From positions 27,657,118 through 27,721,117 of the forward strand of contig NC_090280.1 of the NCBI RefSeq assembly GCF_037392515.1: a stretch of 64,000 nt of DNA, given 5' to 3'. The first letter of the stretch is position 1. Every line of letters begins with the position of its first letter. This document shows positions 10,813 through 23,698 of this stretch, piece by piece. The position numbers and the translations under genes are program-made. Source of the stretch: Haliotis asinina (lineage: Eukaryota; Mollusca; Gastropoda; Lepetellida; Haliotidae). Under the pieces are notes generated by a model, which was not told the DNA's origin, did no database searches, and saw nothing but the letters and a program-made list of their open reading frames with translations.

Positions 10813-11339
10813 ATACTATTACTTATATTAAAAAATTATTCATGGCAAAAAAAGTGTCAGTGGACGTTTTGCATGTATAAAAACTTTGGTCAACATTGTT
10901 TCGCTGTCATAACATCCAAACTTAATAATATGCACTTTCATACATTTCTTTTTCAAAGATACATAAAAGTTAATGTACATTGGTAGACATCTATACAATT
11001 TTTCATCCAAACATATCATATCCAACACTGTTTTAACTATGAATACACTAGCTGAATCTTAACTTGGTTTAATATACATGAAGGTAACTTCAAGATAAAA
11101 CTAGTGCTCTCAAAGGTCTTATTCTTAACCCCTTTTTATCATTGTTTATCAGCCCTGTCGAGAAACAAGGCCAATACATGTCATATTCTATCCGAATCAG
11201 TCATAATTCAGAGTATGTCCTGAAAACTGCACTAAATAGGATTGCTTGTGGTGATATTATATGGAAATGTAATATATAATGTCAGGACGTGCACCCTACA
11301 GCAACACAGAGCAATTCTGCTCCCTAGCTCTTATCAGTT
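10813..11339. other. Non-coding stretch before the CpG-rich block
   Basis: AT-rich unique-looking DNA. No gene or repeat recognised. Confidence 0.4.
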
Positions 11340-12450
11340 CCCGCCAAGGTCACTCATGGGGCGATGGTGTAGTCATGTGACGTGATCATGTGACTGAACT
11401 GTTCGTGTTTCTATCTAATGTAAGAAAACAGCTTATTATTCTGAACAAGACCAACATTCATTATCATTTCGAATACTTCCAGTCCCGCTTTTGAAAAAAT
11501 GTAAATGTAACAATTCAACTTGTATTAATGGTCGCAGTAACTTCCGGTGGCTATTCTCTTGTCCTCCCTCTGTATAAGTCTGCACGGACTAAAAGGACCT
11601 CTTACTGTGTATTTTTTCTTGAAATACTTATACTTTTACAGAATCATTTTCCATCTTTCATTCATCAACGTAACTGGAATATAATCCGCGTAAAGATATC
11701 GTACGCAAGGGTGAAACGTCACAATAAATAAATCAGCACAGGTTCTCCGAAGGCGGGAAACGGAATGGCCATATTTGAAAACATGGAGGCACTTTGTGTT
11801 GTTGGGTGAGGAATATGTTGAGGATATTGTAAGTATTTGACCCACTTTTGCCCCTAAACTTGAAAATATGTTTTCTTGCAGTTTATTTATATGTTTTGAA
11901 AATCATGCCTTGTAATGATTGAAGGGGGTGCTATGTGATTCCTGCATTATTTCCATGCATGTCCAACAAGGGGAGGGAGAATGTTTGTTTAATGGGGGAG
12001 CCGCAGGTAAGGGGATTTGAGCTACCTTGATTCACACGACTTCCATTCATTCTCGGCAAGCAAATTCAGTCCTCTTAATCCCAAATCAGTCTTTTGCGTA
12101 GTTCAACGCTCCAACGTCGTATCGTTGTTTATTTGAATTGTTAAAAAGCAATTACTCTGAGAAATTAGTGAGTGTTTCGCTTTTCCGCTCAAACGTCATG
12201 TGCACGGCGCATCCCCATGGTAGGATCTGTGAGGGATCTTGTACTTCACGTCCCCAAAGTTTTATTTCCCTTCGCAACAGATTAATTCCATCACAAACAT
12301 AACGTTAGCAATGGCCTTTGCATTTTTAGTTTTATTTTTTCTCCTACAAATGATTTATACTATTGTGATGTTCAGCGTTTAGGAATGCCGAGTACAGTTG
12401 TAGTCAGCTAGGAGATATAACGCAAAGCTGGTAAACCATAAGGCACGTCT
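11340..12450 (+). promoter_or_regulatory. Candidate promoter and first-exon region of the VANGL gene
   Basis: By eye this block has several times more CpG dinucleotides than the DNA on either side and holds no SINE. It also marks the change from A-rich to T/G-rich plus strand that then lasts to the VANGL exons, as expected of the start of a long plus-strand transcript. Promoter-type motifs include an ETS site acttccgg (11,530-11,537), two tcatgtgac E-boxes (11,373-11,381 and 11,386-11,394) and a YY1-like aacatggaggc (about 11,780). Two strong splice donors on the plus strand are gtaagt at 11,829 and cag|gtaagg at 12,007, either of which could end a non-coding first exon. No transcript data are available, so the link to VANGL is inference. 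Confidence 0.4.
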
Positions 12451-13356
12451 ACTTTTGCAGTTTAAAGCACATTGTGTGTTTTGACATGAGAACATAAAAC
12501 ACACGTTTTTTATTTATATTTCAAATATATATGGGTCATATGTTATGTTTATTTTCAGCAGCTAACATTAGCAGATCCAGAGAATGGGTCTCCCCCCCCC
12601 CTCCCTCCCCCCGTTTAGTGCAAATGACAACTTTTACAAATTCTGGCTTATTTCTTCCTAAATTTCAGTGTTAAAATTCAAGCGTTGGTTGTTTCATGTG
12701 AGCTCTAATCAGATATGTTTTGCACTGCCTTGTAGGACATCAGACATCCTCTGTAATCTTTGGTGAGTTACATGAGATAATTCTGAATTTACATTCATTT
12801 GAAGTGGTTAATTGTTATGTCATTCAAATCACCTCTGGCAATTACATTTCAAACTGTTGCAATGTCGGTTAGCAAAGCTGACACCTGTCAGCTGATGCAC
12901 TCAGTATGCAAGTTATAAACAAACAGTAAATGACCATCACATGCATATCCGTGTTTTGGTCAATAAATGATAAATGTATGTTGTAATTATTTTTCTGCAT
13001 GTTTGATATATGACCTGTGTGTTTCTTTGGCTGTGCAGCCAGACATTGTTTACTTTGTGTGAAGGATCTTATATCCAATGTTTACACTTTACAGTGTGTG
13101 ATATATTGCTGAGATAATTTTCCTTTGCTGGTTTTTCCTTCTGTAAACATTATATTTATAAAGTATTGTCATAAATAACAGTTTTAGATGCGTTATTGTG
13201 TGACATGCAGAATTTCTCTCTCTGTGATTAGGCAGTCACGCATATGAGTACCTCCTTCACAGGTAGTCACCTGTACACATAATGGGAGACAGTCTCGCAT
13301 ACACGCTATGTCCTCTACTGGTAAACTGAAGTACACAGTTTGAAATGGGAAAGGAG
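12451..13356. other. Presumed VANGL 5' intron, start
   Basis: T-rich DNA. Contains a C-rich tract at about 12,591-12,612 and nothing else ordered. Confidence 0.35.
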
Positions 13357-13485
13357 CTGTGTGATAGCCAAGTGGTTAAAGGTCCACTTGTCACACCCAA
13401 GCCTCAGGTTTGATTTCATGCATGGCTTGAAGCTTATTTCTGGTGTTCCCGCAGTGATATTGCTGAAAGCGGCATAAAACCATAT
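13357..13485 (+). repeat. SINE-A copy
   Basis: Sense copy: gatagccaagtggttaaagg, cctcaggtttgatttc (B-box region), atttctggtgttcccgcagt and gcggcataaaac. Confidence 0.82.
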
Positions 13486-16400
13486 TGAACATCTTAAAGA
13501 TAATTCAGCTGGCTTACATCTAATAAGCACTGAACCTGTAAAGCAATTGCTCAATCTGTGTTCCACAATCTCTGATATTGAGTAATGTTTGTATGAAAGC
13601 TGTGATTTGGCTATTTTAATGTTCAGAGACTCACACTGGATGGCTAATGACCAGTAAGATGGGCCTGATACTATATGTGTTTACTATATATGTGATATAT
13701 GATATATATATGTGATACTATATGTGTCGTAGTTTTGCCCATAAAGATGAACCCTTGTTTGTTGTATCATATGTATGAAAAGTTAGAAGAATGACAATAA
13801 AACGTGAATATGTTTATTGTTCAACGATACTCACATGTTTTGAATATGACTCCATAACTTCTTTAACTTCCGTCACTATCATGATGCTTCATGTATCTGC
13901 CAGATTCAATGCTTCAAATGTACAGATTGTATAACAATCTGATGCAAACCATCCAGACATGTATTTATTACCAAATCCTGCACTAAGTATAAGGCTTATA
14001 AACCTTTAATTGAAATACCTCCTGTGATACTGTGCTAAAAAAACACCAGTTGCATTAAGTACAAAAGAAATGTTTTTGTCACACTCACGTCATTGTCTAA
14101 ATGGTAAATAAACACCTTGATATGTGTATGGGAGATTGTCCAGAGCCCCAAAATTTATCCCTTTCTCAGATTGTCTTTTATGCTTGTAATATTCTAAGTA
14201 CAAGCAGTTAATCTGTTGGCAGTACTATATGTATGAAGGACTTCTCTGTCATTCAGGGTAACTATTTTGAACCCTCATGGAAGTGCATGTAATTCCTGAT
14301 GTTACACACCTATGTAACTTTGTAAGGTAAACATTTCTATCATATTCATAGCATCTTTGTTAACACCTGTCATCCATTGTTTAGGCTGTTCATTTCTTCA
14401 CTGTTTGTGGAATGGTTCACCAAACCTGACAGGTGCAGTAAACTGCAGTTAGGGTATTGTACATGGGTTGATGCCCTCAATGTTTGTTCATGTTCCCTGA
14501 GCCAGAAACATCAAGTTCTATTCAGCACAGTTTAGAAATCTTGGACTTGTGTGAATTGTGATGATCGTTATTTGTATTTTCAAAATTAAAATTATCTGAA
14601 GTGAATGAATTCATGATTTTCTGTATGCTTTTTCCTAAAATGACATCCCAAAGTTTCGCTGTCTATTCTGTTCATAAATGTACAAGATATACTGTAATGT
14701 TAATGATCTTTTTTGAACAGTCACCTAGACATTCCCCACCATGTATATATAAGGAGATAGTTTTCGGTACAAAGGCGGTAACTGGTTAGTGTGAGATTGA
14801 GACATTGTCTGTTCACTTTGGTTATGACTGCTAAGTATAAGTTGAATTATAGGTCAGATTTTGAAGTAATTAAATGAAATCTGTCAAGCTTGTCAAACCT
14901 GAGTCCAGCTAAGAGTATTTGAAATGGTATCAGGGGTTCAAATATTTTTAAAAACCACTTGCCACAGGGCAAATGACTGTAAGAAAGTAACTTGTCCTGA
15001 TAATTTTTCACTTGTTTTGATTTCTATGTCATAACCATGATGTTTTTGAAAGAATAGATCAACATGGTATTTGTCAATGGTTACTTGACTAAGTGATAAA
15101 TAGCAAAGAAGGATGACTCAACTTTATTATGTTTGTGAAATTTAATGGCTACATTTTGAGCAGACATGAAATGAAGTCCAAGTTATTTTCCATGGGGTTT
15201 GATGACAGGTCAACATTTGAACTGTGATCAAGTAATTATATTCTGTACGTAATGTTTATTTATGTATAATTCCTTAGGAGAAATGGATGCAATCAAAATA
15301 CAATCACTTGACTGTTCTAATCAATTGAGTGTGAAGGGCAGAGTAGATTTCCATGTCATTTCCTGGCTTGATAACACAGTAGATCTGATAGAGTTGTGTC
15401 ACAAACGGTAAATTACTTCTAGCTGTATAGACCCCTGCCATGATTTCACAGCTCCCCTGTGGCAGGTGCCTTTAGGACAATATGTAATGGAGGTTTGTCA
15501 CCAACTCTCCAGCCTCTGATTGAACCTGGTCGTTCTGCTTGAATTCACACTTGCTTGTTATTGAAATAAAACAATTGTTAGCTAGCCTTTTTCTGTCATG
15601 AGATCAGGCTTTGAAATGAAAGGTGTGAAAAACAATGCTAGTGTGTGAAAGATGTGTTTAGTGACAGTAGAATGAATGTGATTGTTTTAATTGGACCTGC
15701 TGGCTGGCTTGTGGTGGGGATTAGGAAGGATTTGTGTTTAATGTGACTTTGTGGGGATTAGCAAGAGAGGATTTGTCCAGGATGCAGCTCATGTTATTGT
15801 TTGACGTGTTTTGGTGTTAGTTTGCTTTTAGACATTGTCGCGTAAGACTCGAGGTAGGTCATGAAAAAAATTATCCACATTTTTTCTGGACATTCATTCA
15901 CGTGTCATCTCCTAGTTTACGATGGATGAGGTAGGGCAGAAAAAACAGGTGCTTGCTGTATGTCATGTTTTTAAATTTCTTTATTCATTCAGCTTTAGAC
16001 AATGTGTATTGTGGCGTATCGTTTGCTGTTTAGTTGATTAAAGGTGTGGATGATAATACTTTGAATCTAACCAATTTATGTACCAAATTTGATTCTTTTG
16101 AAGGAATCAGGAAAATTTCAGTAAACTGACTTATCCCGATCACTGAAGATTTTCTGTGGAAATGACAGTAGACACATTACATTTCTGTGATGTAATATGT
16201 TTTTGGGTTTTTTTGAAAATAATGATTATTGGTTAAACTTCAAGATGTCAACACATTTACTTAAAGTCAGTCTGCTATTATTCTGACTAAGGATTGAGCA
16301 TTCATGTTTCAAAGAACGTCATCCATTCTCATGCAAAAAAAAAATATAGAGATAAATTCGTAAATATACTAATTTCCAAAATGTTTTATATACCTGTTTG

Positions 16401-16914
16401 CCTCTGTTTCGGGAACAGCTATGCAAATAATGCAACAGTTTTTTAAACTTTAACCTGAATTCATCTCTTGTACTTTGTGATATCTTAAAACATTTGTCAG
16501 TGTTGTCATTTCGTGGATTTAGCAGGGAAAGGTTGTTTTGTCATAGAGTGTGTGTTTAAAGTTGTTACAGAGCATTAGGAGCCTGTCTGTCTGTATCCCA
16601 TCCCTGACAGAATGAATTATGTCATCTTGAATGTTGGTGTCTGCCTGCAGAGAGCCTGTCTGAGAAGTGTTGTAACAGATTAGCCATCTATTTGCAGCCT
16701 GTCCCACTCAGGTGTCTGGTTAATGTAATATCTTTACAAGAATGTATCTGGTATTAAAATACTTACCTGAGTGTCCGATGTTAGCTCACTGTGTCAGGCT
16801 CAAGGGATGACCTACATACGGTATATTGACATGGAGGTACTATCTGGTTATTCAATAACTGATCTGTCAGGTCCATGTTATGTCATGGCATGTGTGAAAG
16901 TTCAGCCTTGTCAT
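13486..16914. other. Intron-like DNA without recognised elements
   Basis: T/G-rich DNA. An AT-rich patch at about 13,665-13,730 repeats tgatactatatgtgt. No coding exon or SINE seen. Confidence 0.35.
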
Positions 16915-17082
16915 GGGGCAGTGTGGTAGCCTAGTAGTTAAAGCATTCACCTGTCATTCTGATGATCTGAATTCAATTCCCTGCAAGTGCAAAATGTGAA
17001 GCCCATTTTTGGTGGCCTTGTTGTGGTATTGCTGGCACATTGCTAAATGCCGAAGAAGAAACTCACTCAATCACTCACTCAC
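16915..17082 (+). repeat. SINE-A copy
   Basis: Sense copy: ggtagcctagtagttaaagc, gaattcaattccctgc, gtgaagcccatttttggtgg, ending aactcactcaatcactcact. Confidence 0.88.
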
Positions 17083-18844
17083 TTCTTGTGTTGGGGTATT
17101 TGTATGTAATGTCTGGCATGAGCTATAAAACACTTGATAAATTTACTTTTTAATATTTGCTGCTATGTTTTGTTTATGTAACTCTGGTAACTAGGTAAAT
17201 TTACTTTTATAAGTGTAGATAGTTTCTTGGTTTGCAAAAAGTAAAGTTTCTTTCTTGATCTTAACAATTGAAATTATCATGACAGTAATCTTAGGTCTCT
17301 TGTAAAATGTAAGAATTCTGTTTCAGTGTTTGTCAACCTCTTGAGATCTGAAGACAATTATTCTATAATCTTTCATTTGGCCATTTGCGCATGTTCAACG
17401 TAATCTATGTCAAATATAATCTCTTTTTTTCTTCTATGATATAATCTTAATGCGTAACATGAAAAAAACACATTTTAGAAAAAAACTCTTCAGGATGATA
17501 GCCAAACTGAAAAAGTCATGCATGTCCCTTGTAATTTGCTGAAATGTTTTCATGGAGCTCTGCATCAAGGCATGTAGACAGTGTAAAGAGTCTATTGACT
17601 GGGGCATGTACATGGTTGAAGGACTTCTGTAAATGTTCACCTCGACCGAGGGCTTACTGGAAGCTTTGTTCACGTCATGTTCCTAAGATTAGGCCTCATT
17701 TCCTAAGTACATGGGCAGCTTGAACGGACTTGATTCTGTAATAACCGTACTACACATGTTCGTGCTGTGTTTATCAAATCAATACCAATATGTACAGATG
17801 CCACATTCCTACAGCTGATGTTCTTTAGTAGTCGCGAGCATGATACTTACAGGGTTTATTGATGGTCATTAATATAATTGAATGGACAGGGAAAATTTGC
17901 AAATCGATTCAAAAGTGTTTTTACATGATCATTTGGTATTTGTGATGCAGTATGAAATTAGATACAGTCCGTCTGCAGTATGTTACCAGGGCTTTTGGTA
18001 ATTTTCTGAGTCATCGAGTATTTATACACATGATAACATTTTTGTAATTTTCTTGGTGAGTTCAGAATATTTCACCCCCTCAGTTTGAGTCTGTTGTTTT
18101 TTTATAATCCTTAAATAAATGAATCGCTTAAAATATTCTTGTGAAGTCACTGAAGTAGACTGGTATTGGAATGGCAAATAACAGAGATGCCAACCTCTAT
18201 GAATTTTAACTTCTAACTACAGCAATACGATTCCACTAGAAATCCTACGAAATTTGAATAAAATGCATTAAAATTCGGATCTATAGACAAAAACACACGA
18301 ACCTTTCATTCATCATACTTAATGACGTATTTGAACTGGAATTATTGCAAGTAACAAATGCAATTTGCCACATTTAGTTCCGGTGGAAATAATTTAACCG
18401 TGTGACCACAGTATCATCAATATTTTTTTTCAGAATCCATCATGATTTTGTTTATTTAATTAACTACTTATCTTAGGGTCAAACTCCTAATTTTGAACTT
18501 TTAAACTACTATTTGCAACTCTCTGAAATAGTGATCTGGTTAAAAAAAATATGTGTGTGCAAACTGAAACAGCTCCTTCAATGTTCTTACACACTAATTT
18601 GTAGTGTTATACAAAGAGTTGACATTTCCAGGCATATCTGTAAGAAACTCAAACCAGTAAAGTAATGGGAATTTATTCTGGACGGTTTAGTCAGATCTGT
18701 AGGCAATCTGGACTTTGTTTTCTGAAGCTGTCTTAGCAATAAGAGAGCCTAGAAAATCTAGGCTCTGGAGTTCTGTTTGCTTGAACATAGACTGATCTCC
18801 ATGCCTACATGACATCAACATTTTGAATTGGTTTCTATGCTCTC
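17083..18844. other. Intron-like DNA without recognised elements
   Basis: T-rich DNA; no exon or dispersed repeat recognised. Confidence 0.35.
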
Positions 18845-18952
18845 TGTTTATTAGACTGCCGCCATGTGCCTGGAATATTGCTGAGCTGAGTGCGGTGTAA
18901 AACTAAACTTCACTCACTCACTCACTCACTCACTACCTCGCTCACTCACTCC
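18845..18952 (+). repeat. SINE-B 3' tail, 5'-truncated
   Basis: Only the 3' end is present: gactgccgccatgtgcctgg, aatattgctgagc, gtgcggtgtaaaactaaac and a long (CTCA)n run. The 5' truncation fits LINE-driven retroposition. Confidence 0.85.
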
Positions 18953-20135
18953 TAACAAAGTCCATATGGCTGTCCTCTCATTAGCGTATATGAAGCCTTG
19001 ACATTAGTCATAGCAATAACATGGAAATGATTAATTCCTGTTTGGGAATTTCACTGACATTTACACAGACTCGGGACCTGACAGTCAGACACACAACCGG
19101 TTTAGATGCATCCATGCATGATGTTCCATTACCTAAATATCCAAACGCCATTGTGTTATGAACAGAAGGATTTGTTCAGGATTCAAATCTTAACTGCCCT
19201 TGACAGGCAATTGAGTAAAAAAATGTGATCCTATTCAAAATTAGAATTCTCATTCTGAAGTTCAAGGCTATTTTAACATAGTATCATGAACTTCCATTCA
19301 ATGCAATAAAATATTTCTAAGCATAAAGCGCTCTTTCTCTTTGACTGTCTTTTTATCAGTGAAATATAAAATACCTCTACAAAGCCCATGAAACTAATTT
19401 ATGGGTTATTGCGTGTTCAAGGGAATTAATAATACCAATTTTGGCATATTTATAGACTTTGTGCAGACTTTGGCCAAGATAAATCTCTGTGTGATGTCAG
19501 TTTGCCAGAGAATGTTATATTGTCTTAGCAACATGATGTCGTTCATTTTGTAAAGTATGCATATTCTTGGTGACCAAGATAAAATCACCAGGTGACAAAT
19601 TGACAATGATTTTTCACCCAACAAATTTGCCTCACAGTGGCCATGTTCAGTGGGTTTCATAATTTAGGAATAAATGAGAATTATTTTGTTGGAGTTTATG
19701 TTAATTTTCTTTGCTTGAAAATTCCACAGCCATTTATCATGTTAATGGCTTTCAAGAGACGTTTAGAGCAAATCATTAATTGTGTGAACCAAATGACCCC
19801 CTTTTAATCTGAGGAAATAGTTTGTGAACCTGCCATTGAAACTAATGTTGTACTCTGTACTGGTGAGGGTATTGATGCACGCTGTGGGATAATGGCGCTG
19901 TGATTGTATCTGTTTAGCATGTTTAATGTTGACTGGTCTACAGTGCCAGTGAAAATGCTTTATATTGATTGTGCAAGATTTCTCGATAATGAATGTATGT
20001 CATGGTTGTGGGTTTGCACGCATGATTTGCTTTGGTAGGTTAGGGTGTCTTAGAAGAATTGTCTGGTAGCATTTTCATTCTCAACTCCCTAGGGAGACTG
20101 AAGATTAACACTGACATTTCAGTCTCATCCTGTTG
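18953..20135. other. Intron-like DNA without recognised elements
   Basis: Mixed-composition DNA; no exon or repeat family recognised. Confidence 0.35.
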
Positions 20136-20469
20136 AACCTGTGAAGATCTGGGTTAGAATGTATCTTCAGTAATCCATGCTTGTCGTCCCACATGGGTAC
20201 AATGTGTGAGGCCCATTTTCCGGTGTCCCCCGCCATGATATTACTGGAATATTGCTAAAAGCATCTTAAAACCAAACTCACTCGCTCATGCTTGTCGTAA
20301 GAGTTGACTTACGGGATCAGGTGGTCAGGCTGACTGACTTCTTTGACACGTCTTCGGTTGCAAGTTGCATAGATCAATGCTCATGCTGTTGATCACTGGA
20401 TTGTTGATTATTTACCGACCACTGCTATATCTGAAATGTTGCTGATGGTGGCATAAAACTAAACTCACC
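20136..20469 (+). repeat. SINE-B interrupted by a nested SINE-A
   Basis: SINE-B begins aacctgtgaagatctggg and reaches catgcttgtcg at 20,186. It resumes with the same bases at 20,287 and runs through gatcactggattgttgatta to gtggcataaaactaaactca. The interruption is the SINE-A annotated at 20,187-20,286. Confidence 0.88.
20187..20286 (+). mobile_element. 5'-truncated SINE-A inserted in SINE-B, 11-bp target duplication
   Basis: The insert starts in the B-box region (tcccacatgggtacaatgtg), holds gtgaggcccattttccggtg and ends in the (CTCA)n tail. It is flanked by an exact 11-bp duplication of host sequence, catgcttgtcg (20,176-20,186 and 20,287-20,297). This dates SINE-A activity after this SINE-B and shows 5'-truncated retroposition. 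Confidence 0.9.
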
Positions 20470-20499
20470 TATCCTGTCCGGTACAAGGTGACAGGGTTT

Positions 20500-20634
20500 C
20501 CAAGTGTGTGAAATATTATCGCGCCAAAGACTCTGTTTCGATTCCTAAAATAGGTACAAGCACATTTCTGGTGTTCTCTGCTGTGATAGGTGCTTAAGGT
20601 GGCTTAAATCTAAACTAAACTCACTCAACTCACC
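20500..20634 (+). repeat. SINE-A copy, diverged
   Basis: Sense copy: cgcgccaaagactctgtttc, gattcctaaaataggtacaa, catttctggtgttctctgct, ending aaactaaactcactcaactc. Confidence 0.75.
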
Positions 20635-23524
20635 GTTGAATTAAAACATGGAAACACCACTTGAAATATGAACTCTGACAGACAAAATCCTCAAAAAAGT
20701 TAGTCTTATACAGCTCCATTGCCTTATGGCATTCAAAACGGGTACTGAACTGTTCCCCTGTGTCCAAACACCATTACTTCACTGTTTCAGTTTTCAGTTT
20801 TCTCTAGGGCACAGGTGATGTTCCCCTATGTGGCCAACAGGTTTACAGGGAAAAAAGTTTGTTTTTTTAAAAAATGAGCCTTTTCACTTTTGTTTACTCA
20901 GTTGCCTCACCTTTGATTAGAAAATTATGCATTACTGCTGTCTGCCCGAAGACTTAATTCTGTCTGTGAGCATATTGAACATCCTGTGCAGATTTTGTTT
21001 TAATTTCCTTTTCATTTTGAGGTTGTTTATTTGTTAAGAATTTTCACATCCAAAATGTATTGAATTTCACACCCCATGACTTAATTATCTACAAGTCCAT
21101 GAAACATGTCCTTTAATATGAGGAATACTCATTTAAATAGTCAGCTGCCTTGCCGGTGTTGAAGTTTGTAAGAAACTCTGAACTGTTATAGACAAAACCA
21201 CAGGTATAGTAGTCCTGTCGTAAAGCAAGAATATTGCTAAGTGCAGACAAAACTACAAATAGCAGTTAGCTTCAAGTTGTAATAGCTAAAATATTGTGCC
21301 TATAAAGTTCTTGACAAGTAGCTCTCAGCATGGAGATATTGACCATAAACGTCAGTGTTTGATGTACATATAATATATGGTAACATGTGCATGGTAAAAT
21401 ATATAATCTACTAGTCCTGCCATCCTCTTCCCACAGAGGTTATTTGTCATATCTTTCTACAAACCACAGTTCTATTACGTTTCTTTCTTAGTGAAAGTGT
21501 TCAGGATTCCTGATTGGTTGCAGTCAGATTTAGTTGTGCGACATTGCCTCAAAAGTAATCATTCAGAGTGCCTCGGTCATGTCTGTTCACTCTCACTTAC
21601 CCAAAAAGGCCTTCTTAAAACAACATTGCGCTATGGCAATGTGAGAGATGCAGCCAGGTAATTGGCATTAGCCACTGAAGCGTGAGCCTTTGTTTGAGGG
21701 CTATAGTCTGTATCTACAAAGCGACATGATTTAAGATGTAAGCAAGTATGTGTGTGTTTGTTTGCAATATTAAAATTTGGTTAAGCATATATTGTTGATC
21801 GACAAATGCTCAGAAAGCTTATAATATGCCTTTCCAGACAAAATAGCATTTATACGACTTACATTTCATAACATGAATACAGAAGTACATGATATCATAA
21901 ATTGCATTAAACATACAATATACATGAATATAAACATCTTTACAGCAAAAGTACTTTAAGTTCTGCAAAGAGCCAGACGAAAACTTCGAACTGATTAAAT
22001 CTTCTTGAAGTTGGTAATAAAGTTATGTACTGACTTGATAATATCATGATTTATAGATCTGGGTAATTCAAGGTTACCATACAAAGCATCACAACATGGT
22101 TGGGACATATAAAAAAAGTAATGAACAGTGACCTCGGAGGCAGCACTCCAAGTACATGATGGGCTATGTTACTCTATAGGCGTCAGTATCAATAACAAAT
22201 CAATGTATCTCACCTTGATGAAAATGTCACTAATGTCACCAGTTGAACATTCCCTCAAATCCTCAAAAAATATTCAAATAATACCATATCACTGTTATTT
22301 CTGTATGCTATGAGAAAACTAGAACATCATCACATGTGCGATACGCTCACGTTTCGTCATGACAGAACTCATCAGGTGATGGGGGATGAATGGCCTCTCC
22401 ATCACATTTGTTTACAGTGGACAAGCTAGCCATTAATTGTCTTATGTGTCACATCAACATAATACCCCGGTGGTGGGAGGATATTTTTGACCTCACATTT
22501 GCTTGACAAGTTGGAACTAAGTTGATGTAACTCATGTTCTGAATGGATAGAAAGAAGGTAAATTATTTGTGTTGTGATTTTTGCCACAAGGGGATTTTAC
22601 GAGAATCGGGAAATATGGCCATATTATAACAGATGTTCACAGGATTATATGACCAGTAACCTAACCTAAATGTCCAAATACATTTGTTAAAATGCAAATC
22701 AAGTAATAATTACTTATGACTGAGTTTGCTAATAGTTATGGTATTGTTATTGCTATTATTTGCAACGCATTTGACACTGTAGGCTGGAAAACTAGACAAG
22801 ATGTCATAAGTCCCAGACAGTAGTCGCGTCAAATATAATTTTGGGAACCTAACATAGATATGATTCTTTTATGAAATCTCACACTTTTCTGTCTGGAAAC
22901 ACTTAACACAGGATTAGAATCATAAACTATTTTTTCACAATGTTATTCTTCAGCAACGGGTCCACATCAGGGGCTTCGTCAAGCACATTAATGTTGTTTC
23001 GAGGAAATAATTAAACAAATCAGATGAACTGAAGATTAAAATGAACAACAGTGCTAGTTGAAGTTGTTGAACGAATATTATAACTCAATATTTCTATCTT
23101 TATTGTGCAATCATGCAGTGTTATTCAAGTGACATCTTTTCTTTCTTCGCTTTGAACTTTACGCTCGGACATGATGTTTATTGCTAAAATATATACGTAA
23201 AACTTTCTTGTCACAGGTCAGCCTAGCACCATACATCCGCTAAGTTCCATAATATGCGTTTAGGTGGCGATGTTTTTGAGAAACACTTACTGAATAGGAT
23301 GATTTTACCCCAGACTTTCAGCAGGGTTTTGAAGAGGACAGTATCCATTGCTGTTATCTGATTGGCTGACCTAGATCATGTGTCTGATTTTGACTAATCA
23401 TGATCCTTCTAGCAGACTAATGCAAAAAAAAAAAAAAAAAGCGTCATTAGAAACCAAATCTTATCCAACAAAATCACTTCCTACAACTGTGAAAATACTC
23501 ATGGCAAGTGTACAGTGATATTGT
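20635..23524. other. Intron-like DNA without recognised elements
   Basis: AT-rich DNA ending with an 18-bp A run near 23,424. No exon or SINE recognised. Confidence 0.35.
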
Positions 23525-23698
23525 TGATGCAACATGTCATATTTGGGATTTCACTTTCTCAGTAAAGTACAAATTCTAGTACTTTTTTGATTGAATCCCA
23601 CCCAGGATTCGAACCTGCACCCTCAGAGTCAGGCACCTAATCGCCAGCACACAAAGTCAGCTGCCTAGCTCACTCAGCCACCGCGACTGCGTACTTTG
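23525..23698 (-). repeat. SINE-C copy, best preserved
   Basis: Reverse copy: caacatgtcatatttgggat, ttcactttctcagtaaagta, caggattcgaacctgcaccc (B-box-like ggttcgaatcc) and ctcactcagccaccgcgact at the 5' end. The tRNA-like head and boxes make it a tRNA-derived SINE. Confidence 0.85.

Noticed and set aside
12756..12783. Possible 27-nt micro-exon (ttgtag acceptor, gtgagt donor)
   Set aside because: Weak pyrimidine tract and too short to support without transcript data.
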